Shown here: positions 9,003-18,541 of the stretch, one piece after another
How the letters are laid out: each line of letters begins with the position of its first letter
Numbering within the stretch: the first letter of the stretch is position 1
NCBI RefSeq assembly: GCF_017639855.1
Contig: NZ_CP072115.1
Span: 1,742,501 to 1,806,500 of the forward strand
Length of the DNA: 64,000 bases
Direction: 5' to 3'
Origin: Streptococcus sp. zg-86
GTDB taxonomy: Bacteria > Bacillota > Bacilli > Lactobacillales > Streptococcaceae
Notes under the pieces: model-generated
Database searches by the model: none
What the model saw: only the letters and a program-made list of their open reading frames with translations
Told to the model about the DNA's origin: nothing
Position numbers and translations under genes: made by a program

Positions 9003-10403
9003 TTAATCCTCAATCTCGATTGTTTCGATGATGACGTCTTCTACAGGTTTATCCATCGCACCTGTTTCTACAGCCGCAATAGTATCCAAAACAACATAGG
9101 ACGCTTCATCACGTAGTTGACCAAAGACTGTATGACGTTGATCCAAATGTGGAGTTCCACCTTGTGTTGCATAGATTTCTGCAATCGGAGCTGGCCAGCC
9201 ACCACGTTCTAATTCTTTTTTAGCATAAGGTAACTTGGTATTTTGAACGATGAAAAATTGACTACCGTTGGTATTTGGTCCTGCATTTGCCATTGAAAGA
9301 GCTCCTCGAATATTGAAGACTTCCATTGAAAATTCATCTTCAAATGCTGCTCCATAAATCGACTCTCCCCCCATACCAGTGCCAGTAGGATCGCCACCTT
9401 GAATCATAAAATCTTTAATAATGCGGTGGAAAATGACACCATCATAGTAACCGTCTTTTGCAAGAGCTACAAAATTAGCAACTGTTTTTGGTGCAATTTC
9501 CGGGAATAACTGAAGCTGCAAATCACCATGATTCGTCTTAATTGTAGCACGTGCTCCACTTACATTTTCTAAATCTAATTGAGGGTAATACTTTTCTTTT
9601 TCTACCAAACCAAATTCCTCCAAGGCATGTAAAATACCATCTTCTTCTACTGTTTTTGTAATATAATCTGCTTTTTCTTGCAATTCTGGATGAGAAACTC
9701 CCATTGCAACACTAATACCTGCATAGTCAAAGGCTTCTAGATCATTCAATTCATCCCCAAAAACCATGACATTTTCTGGCTTCAGACCAAGATGTTCTAC
9801 CACAGCTGCAATACCCGCCGCTTTTGACGCATCTTTCAGAATAATATCAGACGACATTGTATCCCAGCGAACACTCCGCAGATTTTCCTGAAGGTCTATA
9901 GGAAGTTTTACTTGCCTACCTTCTTGCTCAAAAGTCCACATTTGATAAATAGGATGATTTTTATAAAAATCCGGATCTGTTTCTAGATTTTCATAAATGA
10001 TATCAATAGTCTTGCTGATTCGCTCATCTCGATGCGACAGGGTAGACTTGTCACTTCCCATCAGTCCATACTCAATACCCTCTTCTTTTGTCCACTCAAT
10101 AAAGCGCTTGACAAGCTCCTCAGGAATTGATTTTTGGCGGATAACTCTCCCTTTTGCATCCTCTACAAAACTCCCATTGATCATTGCATAGTAGTCAGGT
10201 TTTAAGGCTTTTAGTTCAGGAACAACTCCGTAAATAGCACGTCCAGATGCAATTCCAATTAAAATGCCTTTTTCTTTCAAAGCTTGGAACACGTGAGACA
10301 AAGATGCCGGAACATAACCCGTCTGCTTGACACGCAAGGTATCATCAATATCAAAAAAAATGATTTTAATTTTCTTAGCTTTGTACTTTAATTTCGCGTC
10401 CAT
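9003..10403 (-). CDS. Fused Cof-type HAD phosphatase and cyclophilin peptidyl-prolyl isomerase
   Basis: A 466-residue fusion. Residues about 12-275 form a Cof-type HAD-IIB phosphatase with the nucleophile motif DIDDT (D18, D20) and the GDELNDLEAF motif near the end. Residues about 285-466 form a cyclophilin domain with FHRIIKDFMIQGGD and GSQFFI. No signal peptide is present, so it acts in the cytoplasm. Streptococci often carry this fusion beside liaFSR. Substrates of the phosphatase half are unknown. Confidence 0.93.
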   Translation of the reverse strand: MDAKLKYKAKKIKIIFFDIDDTLRVKQTGYVPASLSHVFQALKEKGILIGIASGRAIYGVVPELKALKPDYYAMINGSFVEDAKGRVIRQKSIPEELVKRFIEWTKEEGIEYGLMGSDKSTLSHRDERISKTIDIIYENLETDPDFYKNHPIYQMWTFEQEGRQVKLPIDLQENLRSVRWDTMSSDIILKDASKAAGIAAVVEHLGLKPENVMVFGDELNDLEAFDYAGISVAMGVSHPELQEKADYITKTVEEDGILHALEEFGLVEKEKYYPQLDLENVSGARATIKTNHGDLQLQLFPEIAPKTVANFVALAKDGYYDGVIFHRIIKDFMIQGGDPTGTGMGGESIYGAAFEDEFSMEVFNIRGALSMANAGPNTNGSQFFIVQNTKLPYAKKELERGGWPAPIAEIYATQGGTPHLDQRHTVFGQLRDEASYVVLDTIAAVETGAMDKPVEDVIIETIEIED

Positions 10404-10426
10404 AATTCTCCTTCTATCGTCTGTTT

Positions 10427-10694
10427 ATACTCTATAAAAATCAAAATCTGACTAGCTTCCACAATTGAAAATTGTGGAAGGTTGGAAATAGAACGAGTGC
10501 AGCTCGCCCCTTGCAATTGAGAATTGTGGAAGGTGAGAAATAGAGCGAGCATAGTTCGTCTCCACTGAACCACTAGTTCGGACTAATGGTAGCTGAGGAT
10601 TATGACATAATCCTTATTTCCAACCTTCAACAGTCTACTGGACTGTTGAAACAAGGTGAGTTAACGACGTCAGACTTTGATTTTTGACGAGTAT
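10427..10694 (-). repeat. BOX-like modular repeat, copy A (two internal modules)
   Basis: A 268-bp element filling the gap between liaR and the HAD-cyclophilin gene. It starts ATACTCTATAAAAATC and ends GATTTTTGACGAGTAT, so its ends are inverted repeats. It is the reverse complement of the copies at 53880 and 60109. Inside are two copies of a roughly 52-bp module (TTCCACAATT ... AATTGTGGAA and a GAGCGAGC stretch), then CAACAGTCTACTGGACTGTTG. The layout resembles pneumococcal BOX elements, but the sequence differs. Confidence 0.85.
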
Positions 10695-10701
10695 TATTAT
10701 A

Positions 10702-11346
10702 TCACGATTCCTGATCTTGTGCTACCAGTCCATGCTGGAAGGCATAAACTACTGCTTGTGTCCGATCGCTAACAGCTAGCTTGGATAAAATGTTGGAAAC
10801 ATGAGTTTTAACCGTTTTTAAGGAGATAAAGGATTCATCGGCAATCCGTTGGTTGTCGTAGCCCTTTGCCAACAAGGTCAAAATTTCCTTTTCACGCGCT
10901 GTCAAATCATCATGTAAGGCAGGGTGGCGTTTTTGGTGCTCCATCTTCTTTTCCACTTCTGTTTCAATCGCCAATTCTCCCTGATAGACCTTACGAATGG
11001 CACGGACAATTTCATCAGCGCTAGATGTTTTTAACATGTAGCCTTTAGCTCCTGCTTTTAAAACAGGATAAATTTTTTCGTTGTCTAAGTAAGAAGTCAA
11101 TATCAAGACCGCTGCTTCTCTCCATTCTTTCAGAATTTCCAAGGTCGCATCAACTCCTGATAACTGAGGCATCACCAAGTCCATTACAATGATATCCGGT
11201 CTTAGTTCTAAGGCCTTTGCAATTCCTTCTTGACCATCGCTAGCTTCTGCAACGACTTCAATGTCTGCTTGTAAATTTAAAAAACTTTTCAATCCTAGAC
11301 GAACCATTTCATGGTCATCCACCAATAAGACTCGTATCTTGCTCAT
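10702..11346 (-). CDS. liaR: Response regulator LiaR (VraR-like, NarL family)
   Basis: A 214-residue response regulator for cell-envelope stress. The receiver domain (about 1-120) has acidic D10/D11, phosphoacceptor D56 in VMDLVMP and the switch lysine in YMLKTS. A LuxR-type helix-turn-helix covers about 148-207 (LTAREKEILTLLAKG). It overlaps the end of liaS by 32 bp and has its own ribosome site (AAAGGAAAAG). LiaR answers lipid II-targeting antibiotics and membrane damage. The gene is the last of liaFSR. Confidence 0.95.
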   Translation of the reverse strand: MSKIRVLLVDDHEMVRLGLKSFLNLQADIEVVAEASDGQEGIAKALELRPDIIVMDLVMPQLSGVDATLEILKEWREAAVLILTSYLDNEKIYPVLKAGAKGYMLKTSSADEIVRAIRKVYQGELAIETEVEKKMEHQKRHPALHDDLTAREKEILTLLAKGYDNQRIADESFISLKTVKTHVSNILSKLAVSDRTQAVVYAFQHGLVAQDQES

Positions 11347-12337
11347 GTTCTTTTCCTTTCAACAATGGCACACGGATATCAATTGCAACTCCTTTGTCAG
11401 GAGCTGTCCGAATTTTCACTGTTCCTGCCATATCTTCTACCCGTTCTTGAATATTTTGTAAACCGTAACTAACTTCTTGTTCATCACTTTTCACAAAGCC
11501 CACACCGTCATCCGTCATTTTCAATTGGACTTCATGCTCTGATTGGACAAGGTAAACATCCAGATGTTTTGCTTTGGAGTGACGCAAGGTATTACTAATA
11601 ATCTCCTGACCAATCCGGAAGAAATGTTCTTCAATCGCCGTTGGTAATGTTTCTACTTCATGATGAAAATGGACTGCAATGCTACTCTTATCACTGACTT
11701 CTCGCAGAATCAGCTCAAACCCTTCGACCAAGTCTTTCCCATCAAGCTCACTGGGACGTAAATGTAAGAGCAAGATTCGCAAATCCCTCTGGGCTGTTTC
11801 AATTGTTTCTTTAACAATGCCAAGCTGCTGTTGCAAGGTCTCTGCTGGTAAAGTCTCTAAGCTGCTCGACAAACCTGATAAAATCATACTGCTAGCAAAT
11901 AATTCTTGGCTGACTGTATCATGCAAATCACGGGCAATTCTCCGACGTTCGCCCTCAACAATTTCTTCTTTTTTTACCAGGTCTTGATTATCAATCAGTT
12001 GAACCTGACGCGTCAACCCACGAACTTTTTCCGATAGTTGAAGCAGGAGTTGATCGTCTTCAGATGATGTGCGAATATTTTTATTTTGGATAATCGCACG
12101 GATTTTCTGCCGCATACTTTGCGTTGTAACAATAGCAACCGATTGAACCAATAAAATCAGGAAAAATGTCAAGACAATAATCAAGAGTATTACGGTGAAG
12201 ATAAACTGCTCTGTCGATGTCCATAACGAAAGGTCTAGAAGGGATTGATGGAGTATGGGAAACACAGCCGATAAAACAACAAGAACGATTAAAGTTGCAT
12301 ACCAAGCCAAAAGAAGAATGGTTCCTTTTTTAATCAT
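11315..12337 (-). CDS. liaS: Membrane histidine kinase LiaS
   Basis: A 340-residue sensor kinase. Two membrane helices (about 5-27 and 46-72) hold a very short outer loop, the intramembrane-sensing layout of LiaS/VraS. A HisKA_3 dimerisation domain carries the phosphorylated H139 in RDLHDTVSQE, followed by an HATPase_c domain (NTLRHS and TDDGVGF). It overlaps liaF by four bases and liaR by 32. LiaF normally holds this kinase inactive. Confidence 0.95.
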   Translation of the reverse strand: MIKKGTILLLAWYATLIVLVVLSAVFPILHQSLLDLSLWTSTEQFIFTVILLIIVLTFFLILLVQSVAIVTTQSMRQKIRAIIQNKNIRTSSEDDQLLLQLSEKVRGLTRQVQLIDNQDLVKKEEIVEGERRRIARDLHDTVSQELFASSMILSGLSSSLETLPAETLQQQLGIVKETIETAQRDLRILLLHLRPSELDGKDLVEGFELILREVSDKSSIAVHFHHEVETLPTAIEEHFFRIGQEIISNTLRHSKAKHLDVYLVQSEHEVQLKMTDDGVGFVKSDEQEVSYGLQNIQERVEDMAGTVKIRTAPDKGVAIDIRVPLLKGKEHEQDTSLIGG

Positions 12338-13029
12338 ACGCGAACCACCTCCACATCACCAAAGAGGCAATTGACAACCAGTTTTACCCGCTTATGGGAA
12401 TCCTTGTAATAGGGACTAGCTATCGCAAAACTTTCATTGCGCAAATCCCAGTAAGACAAGCCTAGAAAATGGACACGGCCGTAAATACTAGAAACAGATA
12501 GTGAAACTTCTACATCAATCGGCACAATAATCTTAGTTTTCCCAAAGGTTTTGCGAACGACAACAATATTATCTCGTCCAACTAGAACGGTCTCATCTAG
12601 GTCCACTACATCATTACCAAATAAACGGATAATATTGACATCCTCAAAACCATAGGAATCTTGAGAATGATTCTGACTTCCAAACCATTGCGTTTTTTCT
12701 TTTTTAGCTTCCAAAGTCTGATCATCCAAAATAATATGCGTGTACTGATTTCGCTTTTCATAGCGCGAAAAGAAGTTAATAAACATATAGACAATCATAA
12801 AGAGAACGCCTAATAAAAAATAGGGATTAAAGGCAAAAACTAGAAAAATTAATAAAATAGCACTACTGAGGAAGATACTAGTCATTTGACGACTTAATAC
12901 ATACCAAATCACTAGCAAAATCCCTGCAAAAAGCAACATGGCCCTTGCCATCTCACTTGTAATGACATCAAAGCAGGCCAAGACAAAAAGAACACTTTCA
13001 ACTAGTAAAAAAAACTGGACTTTTCTCAT
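12334..13029 (-). CDS. liaF: Envelope-stress regulator LiaF
   Basis: A 231-residue membrane protein, the negative regulator of LiaS. The first about 90 residues hold short hydrophobic helices. The C-terminal domain (about 120-231, DUF2154 type) is a soluble beta-rich region with the segment GRDNIVVVRKTFGKTKI. First gene of liaFSR. It has its own extended -10 promoter, separated from upstream stkP by a repeat that contains a strong terminator. Confidence 0.92.
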   Translation of the reverse strand: MRKVQFFLLVESVLFVLACFDVITSEMARAMLLFAGILLVIWYVLSRQMTSIFLSSAILLIFLVFAFNPYFLLGVLFMIVYMFINFFSRYEKRNQYTHIILDDQTLEAKKEKTQWFGSQNHSQDSYGFEDVNIIRLFGNDVVDLDETVLVGRDNIVVVRKTFGKTKIIVPIDVEVSLSVSSIYGRVHFLGLSYWDLRNESFAIASPYYKDSHKRVKLVVNCLFGDVEVVRV

Positions 13030-13050
13030 AGACGGATTCCTTTCCCTACT

Positions 13051-13059
13051 ATTGTACCA
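13051..13059 (-). promoter_or_regulatory. liaFSR promoter (extended -10)
   Basis: Minus-strand TGGTACAAT (13051-13059), 22 bp upstream of the liaF start. The -35 is weak, as expected for an extended -10 or an activator-dependent promoter. I did not recognise a LiaR box. Confidence 0.55.
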
Positions 13060-13085
13060 AAATTTACTAGAAAAACCTCCTTCTA

Positions 13086-13290
13086 GGGTAGGAAAAAAGG
13101 CTAGCGAAAAATAGTTGGCTAGCCTTTTTAATGGAATATTGGTTTATCAACGTTTTACAAACCCGATAGTTCTCTCTTTTTGATTTCCAAATTCAGGTAT
13201 CCATAATCACTCCCTTGACTACGGATAGGCGTCAAGCTAATCAAACTATAAAAATGAGTAGTTTGGGGACTTTTTGCCCATTCTCTTTTG
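13086..13290. repeat. Composite GGCTAGC-type repeat, copy 3 (right half), with terminator
   Basis: The stkP-liaF gap holds the right half of the repeat family seen at 8301 and 37283. It shows GGCTAGCGAAAAATAG...GCTAGCC, TTTATCAACGTTTTACAAAC, and CTCTTTTTGATTTCCAA. At its left end is a perfect 12-bp stem AAAAAGGCTAGC (13094-13105) / GCTAGCCTTTTT (13118-13129) with T-runs on both strands, a bidirectional terminator. Confidence 0.8.
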
Positions 13291-13310
13291 AAATCGAAAA
13301 TCAAGCTCTA

Positions 13311-15296
13311 TTAGTTTCCTGAACCATTATTGTTTGTCGTGGTTCCTGAAGAAGTACCAGTGTCTGCTGTATTCGTTGCGCTAGAAGAGATTGTTCCTGC
13401 TACTGACACATATAGAGTCACGCGCCCATTGATAGCAGCACCCGGTGCTGGAAATTGACCAACGACCAAATCACCTGAGGAAGCAATATAATTTGATTCA
13501 ATTTCTTTTACAATCTCATCATCTGCTACTCCCAAGGCTTGCAATTGTCGCTTCGCTTCTGTATAACTCACTCTCAAAGCACCAAAATCAGGCATAACTG
13601 GCACCGGACCTTTGGAAATGACTACATTTACTGCCGTTCCTTTTGGAACTTCTACACCAATTTCTGGATTTACTTTTGCAATCAAACCTTTTTGAACCGT
13701 ATCGCTATATTCTTCAGTCGTTGTTCCAATTATTAAGCCGATTGCTTTTAATTCTTGAGTAGCAGCTTCCAAACTCTTTCCACGGATATTAGGAATCTGA
13801 TGTCGCTCAGCTCCCTTTGAAACGGTTACTGTCACTGCACTGCCTTTCGCCTTTGACGAATTTGCCTTAGGATCTGTTGAGATAACTTTATTTTCTTCAA
13901 CACTTGCACTATATTCTTGTGTTTCTTTTACAACAAAACCAGCCGCCTCTAGTTCAATTTTGGCATCATCAAAACTCTTTCCAACCACATCCGGAACGGT
14001 CACTGCATCTGTCGTTGCAACAACAATATCAATGCTGCTTCCTTCTTTCTTCGATGTGTCTGCTGCTGGATTTGTTCGGATAACCTTTCCTTCTTCTACT
14101 TCTGAAGAGGGTTCTTCTGTAATCTTTCCAACTTTCAATCCAGCTGTTTCAATCGTTTCTCTTGCAACCTCTAAGGTCTGCCCACTAACATCTGGTACTC
14201 TTATCGCTGCAGGTGTATTGTAAAGAAGAGCTACAATCGCTGCAATAATCAGAAAAATTGTTGCAAAAAGAACCTTATATCGAGTACGTACCCTTTTTTT
14301 AGTTTTAACAGGAAGGCTTGCTACACGCTCACCTCCTCTTGTCGCTGTTTCTGATGGGGTAGACTTCCCAGAAGGAATTCGTTGGTCAGTAGCAATACTC
14401 GCTAGTTTTGGCAGAGTTTTTGTATCTACTTTCCCATCCTCTAGCAAGACTTTCTTTTCGTACAAGCGATTGCTGGAAAGAGAAGAAGCAATATCTGCAT
14501 ACATCTCAGCTACTGTCTTGTAGCGTTCTGCCAATTTTTTTGCCGTTGCTTTTAAGACAACATTTTCAAGGGCTTGTGGTACTTGAGGATTGGATTCTCT
14601 GACAGAAGGCAAGGCTTTTTGAAAATGCTGGAGAGCAATCGTCACCGCACTATCTCCGTCATAGGGAATCCGCCCTGTCAACATTTCAAAGAGTACAATT
14701 CCCATTGCATAGATGTCACTTTGTACTGTCGCCTTTGAACCACGGGCCTGTTCTGGTGACAAATAATGTACCGATCCTAACATAGAATTCGTCTGGGTTA
14801 GACTCGTTTCTGCAAAGGCCACAGCAATCCCAAAGTCTGTCACTTTTGCAGTTCCATTTCTTGTCAACAAAACGTTTTGGGGTTTCAAGTCGCGGTGAAC
14901 AATTCCCTTTGTATGGGCCATTCTCATCGCTAACAAAATTTGACCCATAATCCGCACCGCTTCATCATTTGACAAAGGGGCATTCTCTTTGATATACCGC
15001 TTTAAATCTAGTCCATCAACGTATTCCATGGCTAGATATTGCTGACCATCTTCTTCACCAATATCTGAAATACGTACAATATTGGGGTGGTCTAGTTCTG
15101 CCATCGCTCTTGCTTCTCGCTGAAAACGTTGGACTGCAATCTGGTCTGTTTGATAGTTGGTCCGAAGTACCTTAACCGCTACTTCTTCTCCATCTAAAAT
15201 CAAATCTTTTGCTAGATAAACATCCGCCATTCCCCCACGTCCTATTTGTCGGACGATTCGGTAGCGATCCGCAAAGATTTTTCCAATCTGAATCAT
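13311..15296 (-). CDS. stkP: PASTA-domain serine/threonine kinase StkP (PknB)
   Basis: A 661-residue membrane kinase that senses peptidoglycan and controls division and wall synthesis. The kinase domain (about 10-275) has the P-loop GRGGMADVY, catalytic K42, HRDLKPQN and DFG. A juxtamembrane linker and one membrane helix (about 343-362) follow. Four extracellular PASTA repeats come next, and a Ser/Thr/Asn-rich tail ends the protein. The start overlaps the phpP stop by four bases. In streptococci its targets include division proteins such as MapZ, whose gene lies at 26932. Confidence 0.97.
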   Translation of the reverse strand: MIQIGKIFADRYRIVRQIGRGGMADVYLAKDLILDGEEVAVKVLRTNYQTDQIAVQRFQREARAMAELDHPNIVRISDIGEEDGQQYLAMEYVDGLDLKRYIKENAPLSNDEAVRIMGQILLAMRMAHTKGIVHRDLKPQNVLLTRNGTAKVTDFGIAVAFAETSLTQTNSMLGSVHYLSPEQARGSKATVQSDIYAMGIVLFEMLTGRIPYDGDSAVTIALQHFQKALPSVRESNPQVPQALENVVLKATAKKLAERYKTVAEMYADIASSLSSNRLYEKKVLLEDGKVDTKTLPKLASIATDQRIPSGKSTPSETATRGGERVASLPVKTKKRVRTRYKVLFATIFLIIAAIVALLYNTPAAIRVPDVSGQTLEVARETIETAGLKVGKITEEPSSEVEEGKVIRTNPAADTSKKEGSSIDIVVATTDAVTVPDVVGKSFDDAKIELEAAGFVVKETQEYSASVEENKVISTDPKANSSKAKGSAVTVTVSKGAERHQIPNIRGKSLEAATQELKAIGLIIGTTTEEYSDTVQKGLIAKVNPEIGVEVPKGTAVNVVISKGPVPVMPDFGALRVSYTEAKRQLQALGVADDEIVKEIESNYIASSGDLVVGQFPAPGAAINGRVTLYVSVAGTISSSATNTADTGTSSGTTTNNNGSGN

Positions 15297-16033
15297 TGCC
15301 TAGCCTCCTCCGTAATATGGATGAGAGCCACGGTAATGTTATCCGTCCCTCCAGCATTATTGGCAAAGCGAATGAGACTTTCTGTTTTACTGTCTAAAGC
15401 AACTTCACTTAAAACAATATCGCGAATATCCTCATTGGAAACCATGTTGGTCAGACCATCACTATTGATGAGAATATAGTCGCCAATTTCAAGTGTTTTC
15501 AAGGCGATATCTGCTTCAATAGGATTTTGTTGTCCAATGGACTGAGTGATAAAATTCTTCTGAGGATGATGTTTTGCTTCTTCCTCCGTCAATTGCCCTG
15601 CTCGCACCAAGGCACCGACTAAGGAATGGTCATTCGTCAATTGTTGGTACTCACCATCTCGGACTAAGCCAATTCTCGAATCTCCAATGTGGGCATAAAT
15701 CATCTGATGTTCAATGATAACAACCGCTTCTAAGGTTGTCCCCATACCACGATATTCTTCCGTTTTTCCCAGTTCATGAATCTTTTGATTTTCTGCTTCT
15801 AAAATCGTCGCAAACCACTCTCTAACATCATTTAGAGTATGAATTTGAGTGTCTACCCATGAAATTCCTAAATCCGTTGCCGCCATTTCGCTAGCGATAT
15901 GACCAGCTCGGTGACCACCCATCCCATCAGCTAAGACAATCAAATCAATTCCTGCTCGGTTTTTATAGCGATTAACATAGTCTTGATTATTGGTCCGTTT
16001 CTGACCTACATCCGTTAATAATGAAATTTCCAT
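15293..16033 (-). CDS. phpP: PP2C-type protein phosphatase PhpP
   Basis: A 246-residue metal-dependent Ser/Thr phosphatase that reverses StkP phosphorylation. The PP2C metal motifs are clear: DGMGGHRAG, GDSRIG and the late segment DNITVAL. The start at 16033 (MEISLLTDVGQKR) matches the family. An ATG nine bases upstream (16042) sits only two bases from the AGGAGG site and is less likely. Four-base overlap with stkP keeps kinase and phosphatase levels coupled. Confidence 0.95.
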   Translation of the reverse strand: MEISLLTDVGQKRTNNQDYVNRYKNRAGIDLIVLADGMGGHRAGHIASEMAATDLGISWVDTQIHTLNDVREWFATILEAENQKIHELGKTEEYRGMGTTLEAVVIIEHQMIYAHIGDSRIGLVRDGEYQQLTNDHSLVGALVRAGQLTEEEAKHHPQKNFITQSIGQQNPIEADIALKTLEIGDYILINSDGLTNMVSNEDIRDIVLSEVALDSKTESLIRFANNAGGTDNITVALIHITEEARQ

Positions 16034-16051
16034 ACGGTCCATTTCCTCCTC

Positions 16052-17362
16052 TTAAGATATTCGCTGGAATTGGCTGATAAAGAATCCATCACTACCGTAT
16101 AACTCTGGAGTGATGAGAATACAACCATCCTGTATAATATCCCCTCTTTTATGTTCTAATGTTACTTGTTTAAAGTTAGGATGTGCCGCTAAGAAGGCTT
16201 CCACCACTTCCCTATTTTCCTCTGCCACAATCGTGCAGGTGCTATAGGTTATTATACCACCTTTTCTAAGACTTTGACAAACATTGTCTAGTATCTCTAG
16301 TTGTATGCTTTGCAGCGCCGCAAAATCCGCTGTTGCCTTATTATATTTGATGTCTGGCTTGCGACGCAGAAGTCCAATACCAGAGCACGGAGCATCCACT
16401 AAAATTTTATCAAAGGCATCTGCGCCAAATTCTTCAAAGACGTGCCTGGCATCTAGCTTTTTCGTCATGACTTTACTTGCCACACCAAGTCGCTTGGCAT
16501 TTTGCTTAATCAAGGCTAATTTATGGTCATATAAATCAAGAGCTGTCACTTTGCCCGTTGTCAAATAGCTAGCAATATGTGCTGTCTTACCACCAGGAGC
16601 TGCACAGGCATCTAGCACCTCTTCTTCTCCTTGAAGAGCAAGAGTAGGCGCAACGAGTTGACTACTTTCATCTTGAATCGTAATCCGTCCTTCTTGAAAG
16701 GCAACTGCCCCTGCAAAATGACCACTTGATTTGACCAAACCAACCGCTGATAAGAGAGATGTTTCTGCTCCTGTTTCTTGTTTTAGGACTTCTAAATCAT
16801 CCGGATTTGTGACACGAACACTTGCTTTATTTCGCACTAATAAACTCTCGAAAATCTTGACAGCCCGTTCTTCGCCGTATTCTTCTATCAGCTTTTTCAC
16901 GAGCCAAATAGGCAAGGAATATTGAATGGACAAGCGTTTATTTTTCCGTTTGATGGTCGCAGGGTCTGGTAATTCAGTATCGATTATTTTCCTTAAAATG
17001 GCATTAACAAATCGATCAGTCCCACGACTTTTTTTGGCCAGCTCGACCGCTTCATTAACAATAGCGTGGTTGGGAATTTTGTCCAAGTAGAGCATCTGAT
17101 ACAGACTCAGCATAAGCAGATAATAGACCCAAGAATCAAGTTTATCCCGATCCTCAATCACATGTGCCAGATACCATTCCAAGGTGATTTTCCGCATCAC
17201 CGTCCCATAAACCAACTCTGTCACAAGTCCCTTATCTTTTTCTGATAAGTTCGATGAGGATAGGGCATGTTGGAGAGCAAGATTGGAATAGGCCCCTTCA
17301 TCAAAAATCTGTCCTAAAACCTTTAAAGCAAGCGCTCGCGCTGTATCTTTTTTATTCACCAA
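16052..17362 (-). CDS. rsmB: 16S rRNA m5C967 methyltransferase RsmB (Sun)
   Basis: A 436-residue methyltransferase modifying cytosine 967 of 16S rRNA. An N-terminal NusB-like RNA-binding domain spans about 1-135. The Rossmann SAM domain has DACAAPGGKT. The two cysteines of the m5C mechanism are in DAPCSGIG and YSTCTI. It overlaps fmt by 11 bp and lies nine bases before the upstream phpP ATG, inside the conserved fmt-rsmB-phpP-stkP operon. Confidence 0.95.
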   Translation of the reverse strand: MVNKKDTARALALKVLGQIFDEGAYSNLALQHALSSSNLSEKDKGLVTELVYGTVMRKITLEWYLAHVIEDRDKLDSWVYYLLMLSLYQMLYLDKIPNHAIVNEAVELAKKSRGTDRFVNAILRKIIDTELPDPATIKRKNKRLSIQYSLPIWLVKKLIEEYGEERAVKIFESLLVRNKASVRVTNPDDLEVLKQETGAETSLLSAVGLVKSSGHFAGAVAFQEGRITIQDESSQLVAPTLALQGEEEVLDACAAPGGKTAHIASYLTTGKVTALDLYDHKLALIKQNAKRLGVASKVMTKKLDARHVFEEFGADAFDKILVDAPCSGIGLLRRKPDIKYNKATADFAALQSIQLEILDNVCQSLRKGGIITYSTCTIVAEENREVVEAFLAAHPNFKQVTLEHKRGDIIQDGCILITPELYGSDGFFISQFQRIS

Positions 17363-18287
17363 ATCGATCTCCTACTGCTAATTGACGGCCAAATCCATTT
17401 AGAAAATCTGCAATTCCCATTCTAGGCTTGCCTGCTGGCTGAACTGTTTTTAGAGCAATGGCTCCCTGGCCTGTTGCCACTAATAATTCCTTTTTACTAA
17501 GTGCAATGATTTCACCCGGTTTCCCAGAACCTTCTGCAAGAGTAGCCTCATAAATCTTGAACCGTTCACCCTTTAATAAGGTATGGGTCACCGGCCATGG
17601 GTACATTCCACGAATGTGATTAAAGACTTGCCGATTGGTCTTGGTCCAATCGAGTCGCTCTTCTTCTGGACTAATATTGGGCGAAAATGTCACTTGGCTG
17701 GGGTCCTGTGCTTTTGGTTTTAACTCTCCAGCCACATAAGCAGGAAGATTTTCTAGTAATAAATCGCGACCCACAACTGCCAACTTCTCAAACAAGGTTC
17801 CTACATTATCTTCGTCTGTAATCGGAATGGCATGCTTAGCAATCATATCCCCAGCGTCCATTTCCTTGACCATCTCAATAAGGGTCACACCTGCCTCGCT
17901 ATCTCCATTGATAAGGGCATAATGAATCGGTGCTCCACCACGGTATTTTGGAAGTAGAGAAGCGTGGACATTGACTGCAAAATGGACACTATTTAGTAGT
18001 TTAGTCGGTAAAAATTGCCCAAATGCAGCGGTAACAATGCCATCTGCACCTAGCGACATCAATGCGTCTAATTCTGGACTACCAGATAATTTTTCTGGTT
18101 GGTAAACTGGTAGGTTATGTGCTAAAGCTACTTCTTTGACAGGTGTCACTCGAATTTCTTTTTTTCTGCCGACCGCACGATCTGGCTGGGTCACCACCGC
18201 TAGAATCTCATACTGACTATCTGCTAACAGGCCTTTTAACACTATTGATGAAAATTCAGGTGTCCCCATAAAAATCAATTTTGTCAT
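17352..18287 (-). CDS. fmt: Methionyl-tRNA formyltransferase
   Basis: A 311-residue enzyme that formylates initiator Met-tRNA. The N-terminal formyltransferase domain has MGTPEFS and the folate/catalytic segment HASLLPKYRGGAPI. A C-terminal OB-fold domain starts near residue 205. The length is typical. It would normally follow priA directly; here a 402-bp gap with a gene relic and a small repeat separates them. Confidence 0.96.
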   Translation of the reverse strand: MTKLIFMGTPEFSSIVLKGLLADSQYEILAVVTQPDRAVGRKKEIRVTPVKEVALAHNLPVYQPEKLSGSPELDALMSLGADGIVTAAFGQFLPTKLLNSVHFAVNVHASLLPKYRGGAPIHYALINGDSEAGVTLIEMVKEMDAGDMIAKHAIPITDEDNVGTLFEKLAVVGRDLLLENLPAYVAGELKPKAQDPSQVTFSPNISPEEERLDWTKTNRQVFNHIRGMYPWPVTHTLLKGERFKIYEATLAEGSGKPGEIIALSKKELLVATGQGAIALKTVQPAGKPRMGIADFLNGFGRQLAVGDRFGE

Positions 18288-18316
18288 TACATACTTCCTT
18301 TCTTTGAAGAATTTTC

Positions 18317-18487
18317 TTAACCATCGATAGAATCCATTTTATTATACCATTTTTTAATCCAATTCTCTGTGTTAAAGCCTTCGAATACCTTGTAAAGTAG
18401 CAGAAAGCCCTTGACTAGTACTCCTTGATATACTTGGAAAAACGCACCAATGAAAAGAATGAGAAAGAACTCAAAACTATTAAAAAG
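18317..18487 (-). pseudogene. 3' remnant of an unidentified membrane-protein gene
   Basis: An open frame without a start codon reads about 55 residues (LILFIGAFFQVYQG ... NWIKKWYNKMDSIDG, then TAA at 18317-18319). It is hydrophobic at first and ends with an amphipathic lysine/tryptophan-rich tail. It looks like the C-terminal end of a small membrane protein. I do not recognise the family. It is one of two things found in the priA-fmt gap. Confidence 0.4.
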
Positions 18488-18541
18488 AAACCTCTATTTT
18501 ATATTTTCAAGCTCGGGTATCAACAGACCACTGCGTCAATC

